DNA of 64,000 nucleotides, from the NCBI RefSeq assembly GCF_000383615.1, contig NZ_KB911583.1:479369-543368 (forward strand), in the 5' to 3' direction. The translations under genes and the position numbers were made by a program. This DNA comes from Streptomyces canus 299MFChir4.1 (lineage in GTDB: Bacteria > Actinomycetota > Actinomycetes > Streptomycetales > Streptomycetaceae). Below the pieces are notes generated by a model. It was not told where the DNA came from, did no database searches, and worked only from the letters and a program-made list of their open reading frames with translations. Numbering within the stretch: position 1 is the stretch's first letter; the number at the start of each line of letters is the position of its first letter. Positions 8,240-16,752 of the stretch are shown here, piece by piece.

Positions 8240-10543
8240 TTAGTTCAGCACGATGCGCCAGCGGTTGTCGGCGGTTCCGTCGTCCGCGTCCTGGACCGCG
8301 AACGCGCCGACGGCGGTGGAGTTGTTCGCGATGGCGAGCAGCTTGCCGCTGTTCACGTTGCGGATCTTGTAGGTCCCGTCTCCCTGGTCGAGCAGGGTCC
8401 ATTTGTGGTCGGCGGTGCCGTTGTCCGACCACTGCAGGACGGCCGCGCCGTCGGTCGTGTCCATGTTCAGGACGCCGAGCACCTCGCCGCTGTTGGCGTT
8501 GCGGAAGCGGACCGCGCTTCCGTCGGTGATCATTTCCCAGTTGTGGTCGGCTGTGCCGTTGTCCGTCCATTGCAGAGCGCGGCCGCCGTTGGCCGTGGAC
8601 ATGTTCTGGATACCCAGCAGGAGACCGCTTGCCACGTTGGCGAGACGGACGGTGTTGCCCGTGGTGTTCCAGTAGACGGTGTAGTTGAAGCCGTGCGCGT
8701 CGTAGAACGGGCCCAGGTTGACGGTGGAGCCGCTGGAGGTGGCGGTGAAGGCGAGTGAACTGCTGCTGGTCCGTTTGATCGAGGACGTGGTCAGCGACGG
8801 GAGGGAGTTGAGCGTGGAGTCACCGTAGTTGCCGGACAGGACCACCGGGCCATAGGTGATCGCGGCGACGTTCGCGTTGTCGTTGGCCGGTCGGATGCCG
8901 ATCCGCATGGGCAGGCGGACGGTGACCGTGTCGCCGGAGGTCCACGAGCGGTTCAGGGTGGCGTAACTGCCGGGTGTGGTGGTGATGGTTTGCGCGACGC
9001 CGTTGACGCCGACGGAGGCCCCGGCGGTCCAGCTCGGTATACGGATGCGCATCGCCCACGTTCCGCTGACGCTGCCGGTGACCTGAAGGGTCGTCGTGTC
9101 GCTGACAGGGAAGGTCGTCGTCTGGGTGACGGTGATACCGCGCTCCGTCCAGGTGAGCACCGACGGCACGAACATGTTCACGGTCAGCGTGGTGTCGTCG
9201 TGGAAGTAGAGGGAGTCCATCAGCCTGGTGTGCATCTCCAGGCCCGTGCCCTGGCAGCACCAGAAGGTTCCGTAGTCGGTGCTCCAGGTGCCGCCGCCCA
9301 ACGCCGGGCCCACACCGCGCCGGCCTCCCGGCTTGAGGGGGGTGAAGTAGGTGACGTGGCCGTGCTCGTCGGCCGGGTTCTGCTGGCCGATGATCTGGTT
9401 CAGCCATGCCCGCTCGTAGTAGTCGAACAGCGCGACGCGGTTCGGGTCCAGCGTGAACAGCTCCCGGGTGAGGGTGAGCATGTTGATGGTGTTGCAGCTT
9501 TCGCACGTGTCGTTGGTCAGGTAGCCGGCGATGGCGTTCGGGGCGCGGAAGTGCTCCGCCTGGCTGTTGCCGCCGATGGCGTAGGTGTGCGCGTTGACGG
9601 TGATGTTCCAGGCGTTGGTGGCGATGTCCCGGTAGCGGGTGGTGCCGGTGGCCTTGTACTCCCGGGCGGCACCGATCCACTTGGGTACCTGGGTGTTGGC
9701 GTGAATTCCGTTGAGCTGGTCCTGGTTGGCCGCCAGCGGGTCGAACACCGCGGCGTGGTCGAACCGCTGGGCGACGGTGAGCCACCGCGCGTCGCCTGTC
9801 TGCTGGTAGAGATCGGTCAGCACGGCGTTCATGCCGCCGAACTCGACGCGCAGCATGGTCTGCATCTGCTGGGTGGTCAGCCGGCCGGTGCGCCAGTCGA
9901 CCCATCCGGCCAGGGCGAGGAGCACGTCCCGGGCTTGTGTGCTGCCGATGTGGCGCCATACGTCCAGCAGGCCGGTGAGGGTCTTGTGGATCGTGTAGTA
10001 CAGCACCTCGCCACTGGTTCCCTGCTCGAGAGCAGTGAAGTTGGACTCGGGGTAGCCGGAGAGGTACCCGGGGTTGAATCCGGCGGAGCTGTTGTTGGCC
10101 TGGCACTTGGCCAGCTCCGCGACCGTGTAGGTGGCCTTGTCCCGGCAGGTGGTGTCCCCGGTCACGGCGTACGACTGCGCCCATGCCGTGAGGAAGTGCC
10201 CCTGGATGTGGGTGCGGAAGCCGAAGTTCGGCGCGTCCCAGCCGCCGTTGGCGGCCGCGCCGTTGGTGGACAGCTTGTGGGTGGCGCGGAAGTTGTACAG
10301 CAGCCGGTCGACATCGATGAACCGCAGGTAGTTCTGGGTGCGGTTCTGGTTGTCCAGCCACCGGCTCGCGGTGAGTCGGACCTGGCCGAGTTCGAAGGGG
10401 TGCGCCAAGACCCCGATGTCGGTCCTCGCGGGGGCGATGGCCGCCTGGGCGGAAGACGCGCCGAGGAAGGATCCGGTGGAAGAGGCGGCCACGGTGGCCC
10501 CGGGCAGTTGCAGGAGACGACGCCTGCTGACGGAGGAAGACAT
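8240..10543 (-). CDS. GH127 (DUF1680) beta-L-arabinofuranosidase with C-terminal RICIN lectin domain
   Basis: A 767-residue exported enzyme. The N-terminus SSSVSRRRLLQLPGATVAAS has a twin-arginine signal, with probable cleavage after AQA. The catalytic (alpha/alpha)6-type GH127 domain covers about residues 40-620. Expected zinc and nucleophile residues are visible: Glu and Cys in CESCNTINML (about 345) and the Cys pair in FWCCQGTG (about 428), one of which should be the Cys nucleophile. Residues about 625-767 are three RICIN/CBM13 repeats ending in HNW, HKW and NRW motifs. It should release L-arabinofuranose from arabinosides outside the cell. It is alone in its transcription unit, with two candidate operators upstream. 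Confidence 0.88.
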   Translation of the reverse strand: MSSSVSRRRLLQLPGATVAASSTGSFLGASSAQAAIAPARTDIGVLAHPFELGQVRLTASRWLDNQNRTQNYLRFIDVDRLLYNFRATHKLSTNGAAANGGWDAPNFGFRTHIQGHFLTAWAQSYAVTGDTTCRDKATYTVAELAKCQANNSSAGFNPGYLSGYPESNFTALEQGTSGEVLYYTIHKTLTGLLDVWRHIGSTQARDVLLALAGWVDWRTGRLTTQQMQTMLRVEFGGMNAVLTDLYQQTGDARWLTVAQRFDHAAVFDPLAANQDQLNGIHANTQVPKWIGAAREYKATGTTRYRDIATNAWNITVNAHTYAIGGNSQAEHFRAPNAIAGYLTNDTCESCNTINMLTLTRELFTLDPNRVALFDYYERAWLNQIIGQQNPADEHGHVTYFTPLKPGGRRGVGPALGGGTWSTDYGTFWCCQGTGLEMHTRLMDSLYFHDDTTLTVNMFVPSVLTWTERGITVTQTTTFPVSDTTTLQVTGSVSGTWAMRIRIPSWTAGASVGVNGVAQTITTTPGSYATLNRSWTSGDTVTVRLPMRIGIRPANDNANVAAITYGPVVLSGNYGDSTLNSLPSLTTSSIKRTSSSSLAFTATSSGSTVNLGPFYDAHGFNYTVYWNTTGNTVRLANVASGLLLGIQNMSTANGGRALQWTDNGTADHNWEMITDGSAVRFRNANSGEVLGVLNMDTTDGAAVLQWSDNGTADHKWTLLDQGDGTYKIRNVNSGKLLAIANNSTAVGAFAVQDADDGTADNRWRIVLN

Positions 10544-10694
10544 CTTGAGCCTTTCGATACGGCAGAGCGACTGCTTGGACTTTTGATGTGCCGGCTCACA
10601 CGTCCGACGGTCGGGCGTGGCGCGTCACGGCCTTGTGTGCTGCCGAAGCGGCGCCCTACGGCCGACAGGCCGACGACAACTTCCTCCCGCGGTT

Positions 10695-10707
10695 CGATGT
10701 TTCAAAC
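10695..10707 (-). promoter_or_regulatory. candidate operator upstream of GH127 gene (copy 1)
   Basis: On the minus strand the site reads GTTTGAAACATCG. It resembles copy 2 (10714-10726) and the site at 11615-11627 before the GH43 gene, with a shared pattern of GTT..A.A..TCG. Start-to-start distance to copy 2 is 19 bp, close to two helical turns. Confidence 0.35.
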
Positions 10708-10713
10708 GCCGTC

Positions 10714-10726
10714 CGAAATATGGAAC
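10714..10726 (-). promoter_or_regulatory. candidate operator upstream of GH127 gene (copy 2)
   Basis: On the minus strand the site reads GTTCCATATTTCG. It is 11/13 identical to GTTCGATATATCG at 11615-11627, which lies in front of the divergent GH43-GH54-GH43 genes. A common regulator for the island is the simplest reading. Confidence 0.4.
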
Positions 10727-10800
10727 GCGGATCTTCGCTGACACATGGGATGGATTAACGGATATGGACGTTGGTTGTGTCTAGCCTGTGAACACGAAAT

Positions 10801-11136
10801 TCTTACCGGCTGTCGGGTCATCCCGTAGTTCTGCGGCCACGTGCTGCGGGGGCGCAGTTCCGCGCCCCGGTACACGATGGCCTGCGGACGGTCCGTGTGG
10901 CCTCTCCGCGCATGCGGGTGGGCGGTCAGCTTCGCGCACCCGGCGGTGTAGGACGCGGCGCGGACCTTCGCCTTGGCGGCCATGCGGGCGAGGTCGGTGC
11001 CGGTATGGAGGGGGCCGGGGTGTGCGAAGGCTCCGCCCGCCGCCATCGAGAGGGTGGCGACGCCGGCGAGACCGACGGCTGCGGCGCCCGTGGCCTTGAG
11101 CATGGTGCGCCGACTGATCTGTCGTGTCGCGTGCAT
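10801..11136 (-). pseudogene. truncated alginate-lyase-family protein (N-terminal remnant)
   Basis: Starting at ATG 11136, the translation begins MHATRQISRRTMLKATGAAA, a Tat signal, and continues through AFAHPGPLHTGTDLARMAAK and AIVYRG. That is the opening of secreted alginate-lyase-type proteins of streptomycetes, as I recall them. About 100 codons on, near a QNYG motif that would normally lead into the catalytic domain, the similarity stops and the frame runs into unrelated sequence. The catalytic domain is absent, so this is a deletion remnant. It may still donate sequence to the GH127 promoter region, which directly follows. Confidence 0.6.
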
Positions 11137-11563
11137 GTACAGGAGACGGCGGGACGGCGGGGCAATAACAGAAACTGGGGGACGTTGTGCAGGTGATTGC
11201 CTGACGGGGTTGAGCGCTGCGGTGTGGCTGGTGATCGAGGGTGGGGCCGGCCGCGGGTGCGGTGTGCTGGGGGTTGTGCGGGCGGGGGATGCCGCTGGAT
11301 GCGTGGGAGCGGAGGCGGCGCCCGTGGCCTCCTTGAGCCGCCGCGGCCTGCCCGGCCCTGTCCTCGGCCGGCGTTCCCGGTAGGTGCGCTGGGCCTCGAC
11401 CGGGGAGACCTTGTTCGCGCCGTCGGCCATGGCCGGTCGGGGGAACTGGACCCCGTCGTCCTCCCAGAAGCGGACGGGGCATGCCTCGTATGAGCCGGAG
11501 CGGGGGCGGGTGAGTGCGGGATCGCGCACTTGTACGTTCGGTGGATCGGATGTGTCGGATGTA
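11137..11563. other. gene-free stretch
   Basis: There is no convincing gene here. Several overlapping GC-rich frames are open on both strands, but their translations are low-complexity (Pro, Arg, Ala rich) and show no family. The region lies between the lyase remnant and the GH43 promoter and may be debris of the same deletion. Confidence 0.5.
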
Positions 11564-11627
11564 TTGACGCGCCGTCTTTTCCGGATCTAGCCTCTGCCCG
11601 ATTTCCCGAACGGTGTTCGATATATCG
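11564..11627 (+). promoter_or_regulatory. promoter and candidate operator of the GH43-GH54-GH43 genes
   Basis: A -35 TTGACG (11564-11569) and -10 TAGCCT (11588-11593) are separated by 18 bp. About 15-25 bp downstream of the expected transcription start is GTTCGATATATCG (11615-11627), whose core CGATATATCG is a perfect 10-bp palindrome. The site is similar to two sites before the GH127 gene. The distance to the GH43 start implies an untranslated leader of about 350 nt. Confidence 0.45.
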
Positions 11628-11950
11628 TTCAACGCCTGATCGAATAGTGAGTTGGCTATGAAGGCTTCCGTCCGAGTGCCGCCCACCTGAAACACCTTCA
11701 CTGGCGCTGAGAGGCCCAGACGCCCGGCCCGTGTCGCAACCGCCCCACCTTGGCGGACGCACGTGCCCGAGCGCCCTGACCCGCCGTCACCACGGCGTCA
11801 TGGGCGAAGCGGTGAAACGCCGTCGTTCGGATCCGTCCCTCCGGCTCGCGCGGCAGCCGGGTCCCGTCCCGCCCACTTCGAGACCAAGTTCCCCCGCCAC
11901 CCCGCTCCCCCTTCGCCCGGCGGTGGCACCCGCACACGACAGGAGATCCC

Positions 11951-13378
11951 ATGTCTGCGCTCCGCGCCCGGCTGACGGTGATATTGCTCGCCGTCTGTCT
12001 CCTCTTCACGGGCCAAGCCCTCACCACACCGCAACGGGCGGCCGCCGCCGATCCCGGATACCTGATGGTGCATTTCACCGGCGATTCCGCGACCGGGCAG
12101 ATGCTGTACCTCGCGCACAGCACGGACGGCCTGCACTGGAACGACCTCAACGGCGGAGCGCCGGTCCTGAACTCCATGATCGGCACGAAGGGGGTACGTG
12201 ACCCCGCGCTGGTGCGCTCTCCCGACGGGAGCAAGTACTGGATCATCGCGACCGATCTGTGCATCCGCTGCGGCTCGACGTACACCAACGGCAGCCCCAA
12301 CTTCGTGGTGTGGGAGTCGACCGACCTGGTGACCTGGTCGAAGCCGTGGCTGCTCGGCGCCGCCGGACTGATCCCCGGCGGAAAGAACGCGTGGGCGCCG
12401 GAGGCGATCTGGAACCCCGAGACCAACGACTACGTCCTGTACTGGGCGACGAACGCCACGGTGAACGGCGTCTTCAAGTACCGCATCTACGCCGCCCGCA
12501 CCAAGGACTTCCGCACCATCACCACCCCGCAGATCTGGATCGACCCGCCCGGCAGCACGCCGGTCGTCGACACCCAGATGACCGAGGTGCCCGTCGGCAC
12601 CGGCCCCTACCGCTACCTGCGGGTCTCCGGCGACGGCCAGAACAACGTCGAGGGCAGCAACTCGATCCTCGGGACGTGGACCAACCTCGGGAACCTCTCC
12701 AGCATCGGCCTCACCGGCAATGTGGTCGAAGGCCCAATCTGGATGAAGTTCAGGGACCGCGACGAGTGGGCCCTCTACATCGACTACAACAACCCGCAGG
12801 GCGTCCGTGAATACCGGCCGATCCTGACGACCAACCCGTTCGACGTCAGCACCTACCGGCTTCAGGATGCGACCGGCTACGACATGGGCGGCACCCCGAA
12901 GCGCCACGGCGCGATCATGACCCTCACCGCCGCCGAGGAGAGCCGCGTGCTCGCCCGCTGGCCCAACACCCCGGCGCAGCGGCTGCAGTCGTACAACTTC
13001 CAGGACCGCTACGTGCGCCAGATCAACTTCGACATGCGCATCGACCCGAACGTCAGCCCCGTCGAGGACTCCCAGTTCCGGATCAGGCCCGGCCTGGCCG
13101 GCACCGGCACCGTCTCGTTCGAGTCGGTGAACCACCCCGGCTACTTCCTGCGGCACGCCAACTACGACTTCCAGCTCGCCCTCTACGACGGCAGCAGCCA
13201 GTTCGCCGCGGACGCCACCTTCCGCAAGGTCGCCGGGCTCGCCGACTCCACCTGGTCGTCGTTCCAGTCGTACAACTACCCGGACCGCTACATCCGCCAC
13301 TACGCCTACTACCTGAAGCTCGACCCGATCACCACCACGACGGGGCGCGGCGACGCCACCTTCCGCGTGACGAGCTGA
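11951..13378 (+). CDS. secreted GH43 arabinosidase-type enzyme with C-terminal AbfB (CBM42) domain
   Basis: A 475-residue protein with a Sec signal peptide (hydrophobic core VILLAVCLLFTG, probable cleavage after AAA at about residue 35). A five-bladed-propeller GH43 domain covers about residues 35-335. Visible GH43 landmarks are VRDPALVRSPDG, WAPEAIWNPETNDYVLYWA (pKa-modulating acid) and VVEGPIWMKF (general-acid Glu, about residue 260). Residues about 340-475 form an AbfB/CBM42 arabinofuranose-binding domain with three repeats containing YVRQ, YFLRH and YIRH. The start has AGGAG 7 bases upstream. It is the first of three arabinofuranoside genes and likely attacks arabinan or arabinoxylan side chains. 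Confidence 0.85.
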   Translation: MSALRARLTVILLAVCLLFTGQALTTPQRAAAADPGYLMVHFTGDSATGQMLYLAHSTDGLHWNDLNGGAPVLNSMIGTKGVRDPALVRSPDGSKYWIIATDLCIRCGSTYTNGSPNFVVWESTDLVTWSKPWLLGAAGLIPGGKNAWAPEAIWNPETNDYVLYWATNATVNGVFKYRIYAARTKDFRTITTPQIWIDPPGSTPVVDTQMTEVPVGTGPYRYLRVSGDGQNNVEGSNSILGTWTNLGNLSSIGLTGNVVEGPIWMKFRDRDEWALYIDYNNPQGVREYRPILTTNPFDVSTYRLQDATGYDMGGTPKRHGAIMTLTAAEESRVLARWPNTPAQRLQSYNFQDRYVRQINFDMRIDPNVSPVEDSQFRIRPGLAGTGTVSFESVNHPGYFLRHANYDFQLALYDGSSQFAADATFRKVAGLADSTWSSFQSYNYPDRYIRHYAYYLKLDPITTTTGRGDATFRVTS

Positions 13379-13387
13379 CCCGACCGT

Positions 13388-13411
13388 CTCACGGTGAGGC
13401 CTCATCGTGAG
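13388..13411. terminator. inverted repeat after first GH43 gene
   Basis: CTCACGGTGAGG is followed directly by CCTCATCGTGAG, a 12-bp inverted repeat with one mismatch that starts 9 bp after the stop codon. It lacks a T run, as is usual for actinobacterial terminators. It could attenuate rather than stop transcription into the GH54 gene. Confidence 0.5.
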
Positions 13412-13577
13412 CGCTCTGCGGAGTCCGCCGTTCCGGCGGTGGACCCAGCAAATTCCGGCGACGGCGCTCGCCGCCTTGGCCGGCCCCCGGAGCTACCGGC
13501 CGGGCCGGGCTGCCGCCGTGATGGCGGCGCCCGGGAGTTCCACTCACCTCCCACTCCCCTCTGCGTAGGAGTTCTTC

Positions 13578-15146
13578 ATGATCAAGAAACAGTGGATGCG
13601 CCGCGCCAGACGCGCACTGCTCGCGGCAGGGGCCACCGCCGCCCTCGCAGCCGGCCTGCTCACCGCCACGGCCGCCTCCTCGCAGGCCGCCACCCAGGGA
13701 CCGTGCGACATCTACGCCGCGGGCAACACCGCCTGCGTCGCCGCGCACAGCACCACCCGTGCCCTGTACGGGGCGTACAACGGCCCGCTCTACCAGGTCA
13801 AGCGCGCTTCCGACAACGCGACCAAGGACATCGGCCTGCTGAGCGCGGGCGGATACGCCGACGCGGCACAGCAGGACTCCTTCTGCGCGAACACCAGCTG
13901 TGTCATCACCGTCATCTACGACCAGTCGCCCAAGCACAACAACCTCACCCAGGCGCTCAAGGGCCACTGGCCCGGTCCGGCGGAGAACGGGAACGACAAC
14001 CTGGCCAACGCCTTCGAGGCGCCGGTCACCGTCGGCGGGCACAAGGCATACGGCGTCTACGTGGCCCCCGGCACCGGCTACCGCAACAACAACACCAACG
14101 GCATCGCCACCGGCGACCAGCCCGAGGGCATGTACGCCATCTTCGACGGCACGCACGTCAACGGTGGCTGCTGCTTCGACTACGGCAACGCCGAGACGAC
14201 CGGCAACGACGACGGCAACGGCACCATGGAGGCCATTTACTTCGGCACCAGCACGGGCTGGGGCTCCGGCAGCGGCACCGGCCCGTGGATCATGGCCGAC
14301 CTGGAGAACGGCCTGTTCTCCGGGGTCAACCGCGGCGTCAACGCGGGCGACCTGACCATCAACCACCGGTTCACGACCGCCATCGTCAAGGGCGGCCCGA
14401 ACCACTGGGCCATCCGCGGCGGCAACGCCCAGTCGGGCGGCCTGTCCACCTTCTACGACGGCGTGCGCCCCAACGACACCGGCTACAACCCGATGAAGAA
14501 GCAGGGCGCGATCATCCTCGGCATCGGCGGTGACAACAGCAACACCGGCCAAGGCACCTTCTACGAAGGCGTCATGACCCAGGGCTACCCCTCGGACGCC
14601 ACCGAGAACGCCGTTCAGGCCAACATCACCGCCGCCGGCTACAACAGCGGCTCGACCAGCACCGGAACCCTCACCCCCGGCTCCCGGATCTCCCTGCAGG
14701 CCACCACCTCGCCCTGCTGCACCTCCCACTACCTGCGCCACAACAGCGCCGACACCAAGGTCGCCATCTCCAGCATCAACTCCGCCAGCCCGGCCACCGA
14801 CAAGGCCAATGCCACCTGGATCGTCCGCGCCGGACTGGCCAACACCTCCTGCCTGTCCTTCGAGTCCGCCGACAAACCCGGCCAGTTCCTGCGCCACTTC
14901 AACTACCAGCTCTACCTGAACACGGACAACGGCGGCAGCTCGTTCGCGCAGGACGCCACCTTCTGCCCCACCGCGGGCAACAGCGGCGTCGGCACCTCCT
15001 TCCAGTCCTCCAACTTCCCGGCCAAGTACCTCCGCCACTACAACTACACGGCCTACATCGCCGGCAACGGCGGCACCAACGCCTGGGACAACACGAAGTC
15101 GTGGGCCCAGGACACCAGCTGGCTCACCGCGGCTCCCTGGAACTGA
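13578..15146 (+). CDS. secreted GH54 alpha-L-arabinofuranosidase with AbfB (CBM42) domain
   Basis: A 522-residue protein with a Sec/Tat-like signal (RRARRALLAAGATAALAAGL, cleavage near SSQAA at about 38). The GH54 catalytic domain covers about residues 38-360. Landmarks of fungal AbfB are present: GGCCFDYGNAE with the vicinal Cys pair, the nucleophile Glu in GTMEAIYFG (about residue 218), and the acid/base Asp in GIGGDNSN (about 316). The segment TFYEGVMTQGYPSDATE is almost diagnostic. Residues about 375-522 form the arabinofuranose-binding AbfB domain (SHYLRH, QFLRH, KYLRH). It removes terminal alpha-L-arabinofuranosyl residues extracellularly. Strong hairpins lie on both sides. Confidence 0.9.
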   Translation: MIKKQWMRRARRALLAAGATAALAAGLLTATAASSQAATQGPCDIYAAGNTACVAAHSTTRALYGAYNGPLYQVKRASDNATKDIGLLSAGGYADAAQQDSFCANTSCVITVIYDQSPKHNNLTQALKGHWPGPAENGNDNLANAFEAPVTVGGHKAYGVYVAPGTGYRNNNTNGIATGDQPEGMYAIFDGTHVNGGCCFDYGNAETTGNDDGNGTMEAIYFGTSTGWGSGSGTGPWIMADLENGLFSGVNRGVNAGDLTINHRFTTAIVKGGPNHWAIRGGNAQSGGLSTFYDGVRPNDTGYNPMKKQGAIILGIGGDNSNTGQGTFYEGVMTQGYPSDATENAVQANITAAGYNSGSTSTGTLTPGSRISLQATTSPCCTSHYLRHNSADTKVAISSINSASPATDKANATWIVRAGLANTSCLSFESADKPGQFLRHFNYQLYLNTDNGGSSFAQDATFCPTAGNSGVGTSFQSSNFPAKYLRHYNYTAYIAGNGGTNAWDNTKSWAQDTSWLTAAPWN

Positions 15147-15155
15147 CGAGGGACC

Positions 15156-15196
15156 GAACCCGTGGGCGGCTCCGGGCCGGGGCCGCCCACGGGTTC
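15156..15196. terminator. strong hairpin terminator after GH54 gene
   Basis: GAACCCGTGGGCGGC (15156-15170) and its perfect complement GCCGCCCACGGGTTC (15182-15196) flank an 11-base loop. It begins 10 bp after the GH54 stop and ends about 40 bp before the next start, so the following GH43 gene either depends on read-through or has a promoter inside this gap. Confidence 0.75.
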
Positions 15197-15235
15197 TCCA
15201 TCCGCCCGCACCTTCCTACGCCCCGGAGGTACCAG

Positions 15236-16612
15236 ATGAGCGCACCCCCCTTCCCGTCGCGGCGGCTGTTCCTCGGCATGGCCGCGGCCGTGCCGCTGTC
15301 CATGACCGGCGCGCTGACCCTCGGCAGCCAGTGCGCGAGCGCCGCGACGGCCTCCCCGTTCGTCATGGCCTACTTCACCCAGTCACCGAGAAACCTCGGT
15401 ACGGACTACGGCCTGCATCTCGCGGTCAGCACCGACGCGCTGCAGTGGATGCCGCTGAACCAGAACAACCCCGTCGTGACCCCGACCGCGGGCGACGGCG
15501 GTCTGCGCGACCCCGTCATCCTGCCGAAGCAGGACGGCACCTTCGTCGTCATGGCGACCAACCTGAAGGGCACCGACTGGACCAAGAAGAGCCCGTACAT
15601 CCACGTCTGGGACTCCGCCGACCTGCGCTCCTTCGACAACTACCGTCTGCTGAAACTGCACGACATGGCCACCCACACCTGGGCGCCCGACGCCTTCTGG
15701 GACGCCTCCCGCGGCCAGTACGCCATCATCTACTCGGCCGTGAACAGCAGCGGCCACAACGTGATCATGGTGAACTACACCACGGACTTCCAGACGGTGA
15801 CGGCACCGCAGGTCTTCTTCGACCCGGGCTACGACGTCATAGACGGCACCCTGGCGAAGGACGTGAACGGCGTCAACTACCTGTACTTCAAGGGCCACAA
15901 CAGCCTCACGGGTGCGAAGTCCACCTCGCTCGATCCCGGCAGTTTCACCCAGTTCACCCCGGGCCTGGCACCCCAGGGCGGCATCGAGGGCCCGATCCTC
16001 GCCCAGGCCGCCGGCACGTGGTACCTGTGGGGCGACGCCAACGCGCTGTTCTACACCTGGCAGACCAGCGACCTCTCCACCGGCACCTGGACCGCCACCG
16101 ACCGGCGCGTCTACACCCAGCCGCTGAACTCCAAGCACGCCGACATCAAGCCGATTCCCCAAACGGTGTACGACAACATGGTCGCCAAGTGGGGAAAGCC
16201 GGCCTGGAACCGGCTGAAGTCCTACAACTTCCCGGACAGATACTGGCGGCAGGTCGACTCCATCGGCCGCATCGACCCGTACCCGTTCGACCCGTACACC
16301 GACTCGCAATGGAAGGTGGTGCCGGGTCTGGCCGACTCCTCCGGCGTCTCCTTCCAGTCCGTCACCGCCCCGACCCGCTACCTGCGGCACTCTTACTTCC
16401 AGCTGCGACTGGACGCCAACGACGGCACCGCGAAGTTCGCCCAGGACGCCACCTTCCACAAGACGGCCGGGCTCGCCGACCCGTCCTGGTCGTCATTCCG
16501 CTCGCACAACTACCCGGACCGCTATATCCGGCACTTCGACTACGTGCTGCGCATCGACCCGATCTCCACCACCACCGGCAGAGCCGACGCCACGTTCTCC
16601 GTCTGGTACTGA
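15236..16612 (+). CDS. secreted GH43 exo-arabinofuranosidase-type enzyme with AbfB (CBM42) domain
   Basis: A 458-residue protein. The start ATG at 15236 has GGAGG six bases upstream. The signal peptide has SRRLFLGMAAAVPLSM, so Tat or Sec export is possible, with cleavage near ASA at about 36. The GH43 propeller covers about 40-320: LRDPVILPKQDGTF, HTWAPDAFWDASRGQY and GGIEGPILAQAAG (general-acid Glu). AbfB domain at about 325-458 with YWRQ, YLRH and YIRH repeats. The architecture is that of the streptomycete exo-1,5-alpha-L-arabinofuranosidases that pair GH43 with CBM42. It complements the GH54 and GH127 enzymes in stripping arabinan. Confidence 0.85.
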   Translation: MSAPPFPSRRLFLGMAAAVPLSMTGALTLGSQCASAATASPFVMAYFTQSPRNLGTDYGLHLAVSTDALQWMPLNQNNPVVTPTAGDGGLRDPVILPKQDGTFVVMATNLKGTDWTKKSPYIHVWDSADLRSFDNYRLLKLHDMATHTWAPDAFWDASRGQYAIIYSAVNSSGHNVIMVNYTTDFQTVTAPQVFFDPGYDVIDGTLAKDVNGVNYLYFKGHNSLTGAKSTSLDPGSFTQFTPGLAPQGGIEGPILAQAAGTWYLWGDANALFYTWQTSDLSTGTWTATDRRVYTQPLNSKHADIKPIPQTVYDNMVAKWGKPAWNRLKSYNFPDRYWRQVDSIGRIDPYPFDPYTDSQWKVVPGLADSSGVSFQSVTAPTRYLRHSYFQLRLDANDGTAKFAQDATFHKTAGLADPSWSSFRSHNYPDRYIRHFDYVLRIDPISTTTGRADATFSVWY

Positions 16613-16652
16613 GCTTGGCGTTTATCCTCGCCTGTCACCCGGCCTGCGGAGG

Positions 16653-16706
16653 CGGCCGTTCTCCACGCTTCGAGATGTCGAGTGACGAAGCACGAGGGAA
16701 CGGCCG
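16653..16706. repeat. long imperfect inverted repeat between GH43 gene and transposase relic
   Basis: CGGCCGTTC (16653-16661) pairs with GAACGGCCG (16698-16706), and the inner arms share a further GCTTCG/CGAAGC match. It may be the terminator of the GH43 gene, which ends 40 bp upstream, or part of the end of the degenerate insertion sequence that follows. Confidence 0.45.
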
Positions 16707-16752
16707 CTGCGTATGAGTCTCCTGTCCCGGGTCCGCGGGCGAGGCATCGAGC

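Noticed and set aside
10702..11529. 275-residue minus-strand open frame as a complete gene
   Set aside because: The first 130 residues are low-complexity Pro/Arg/Thr without a family. Only an internal stretch from 11136 matches a real protein start, and it breaks off before the catalytic domain.
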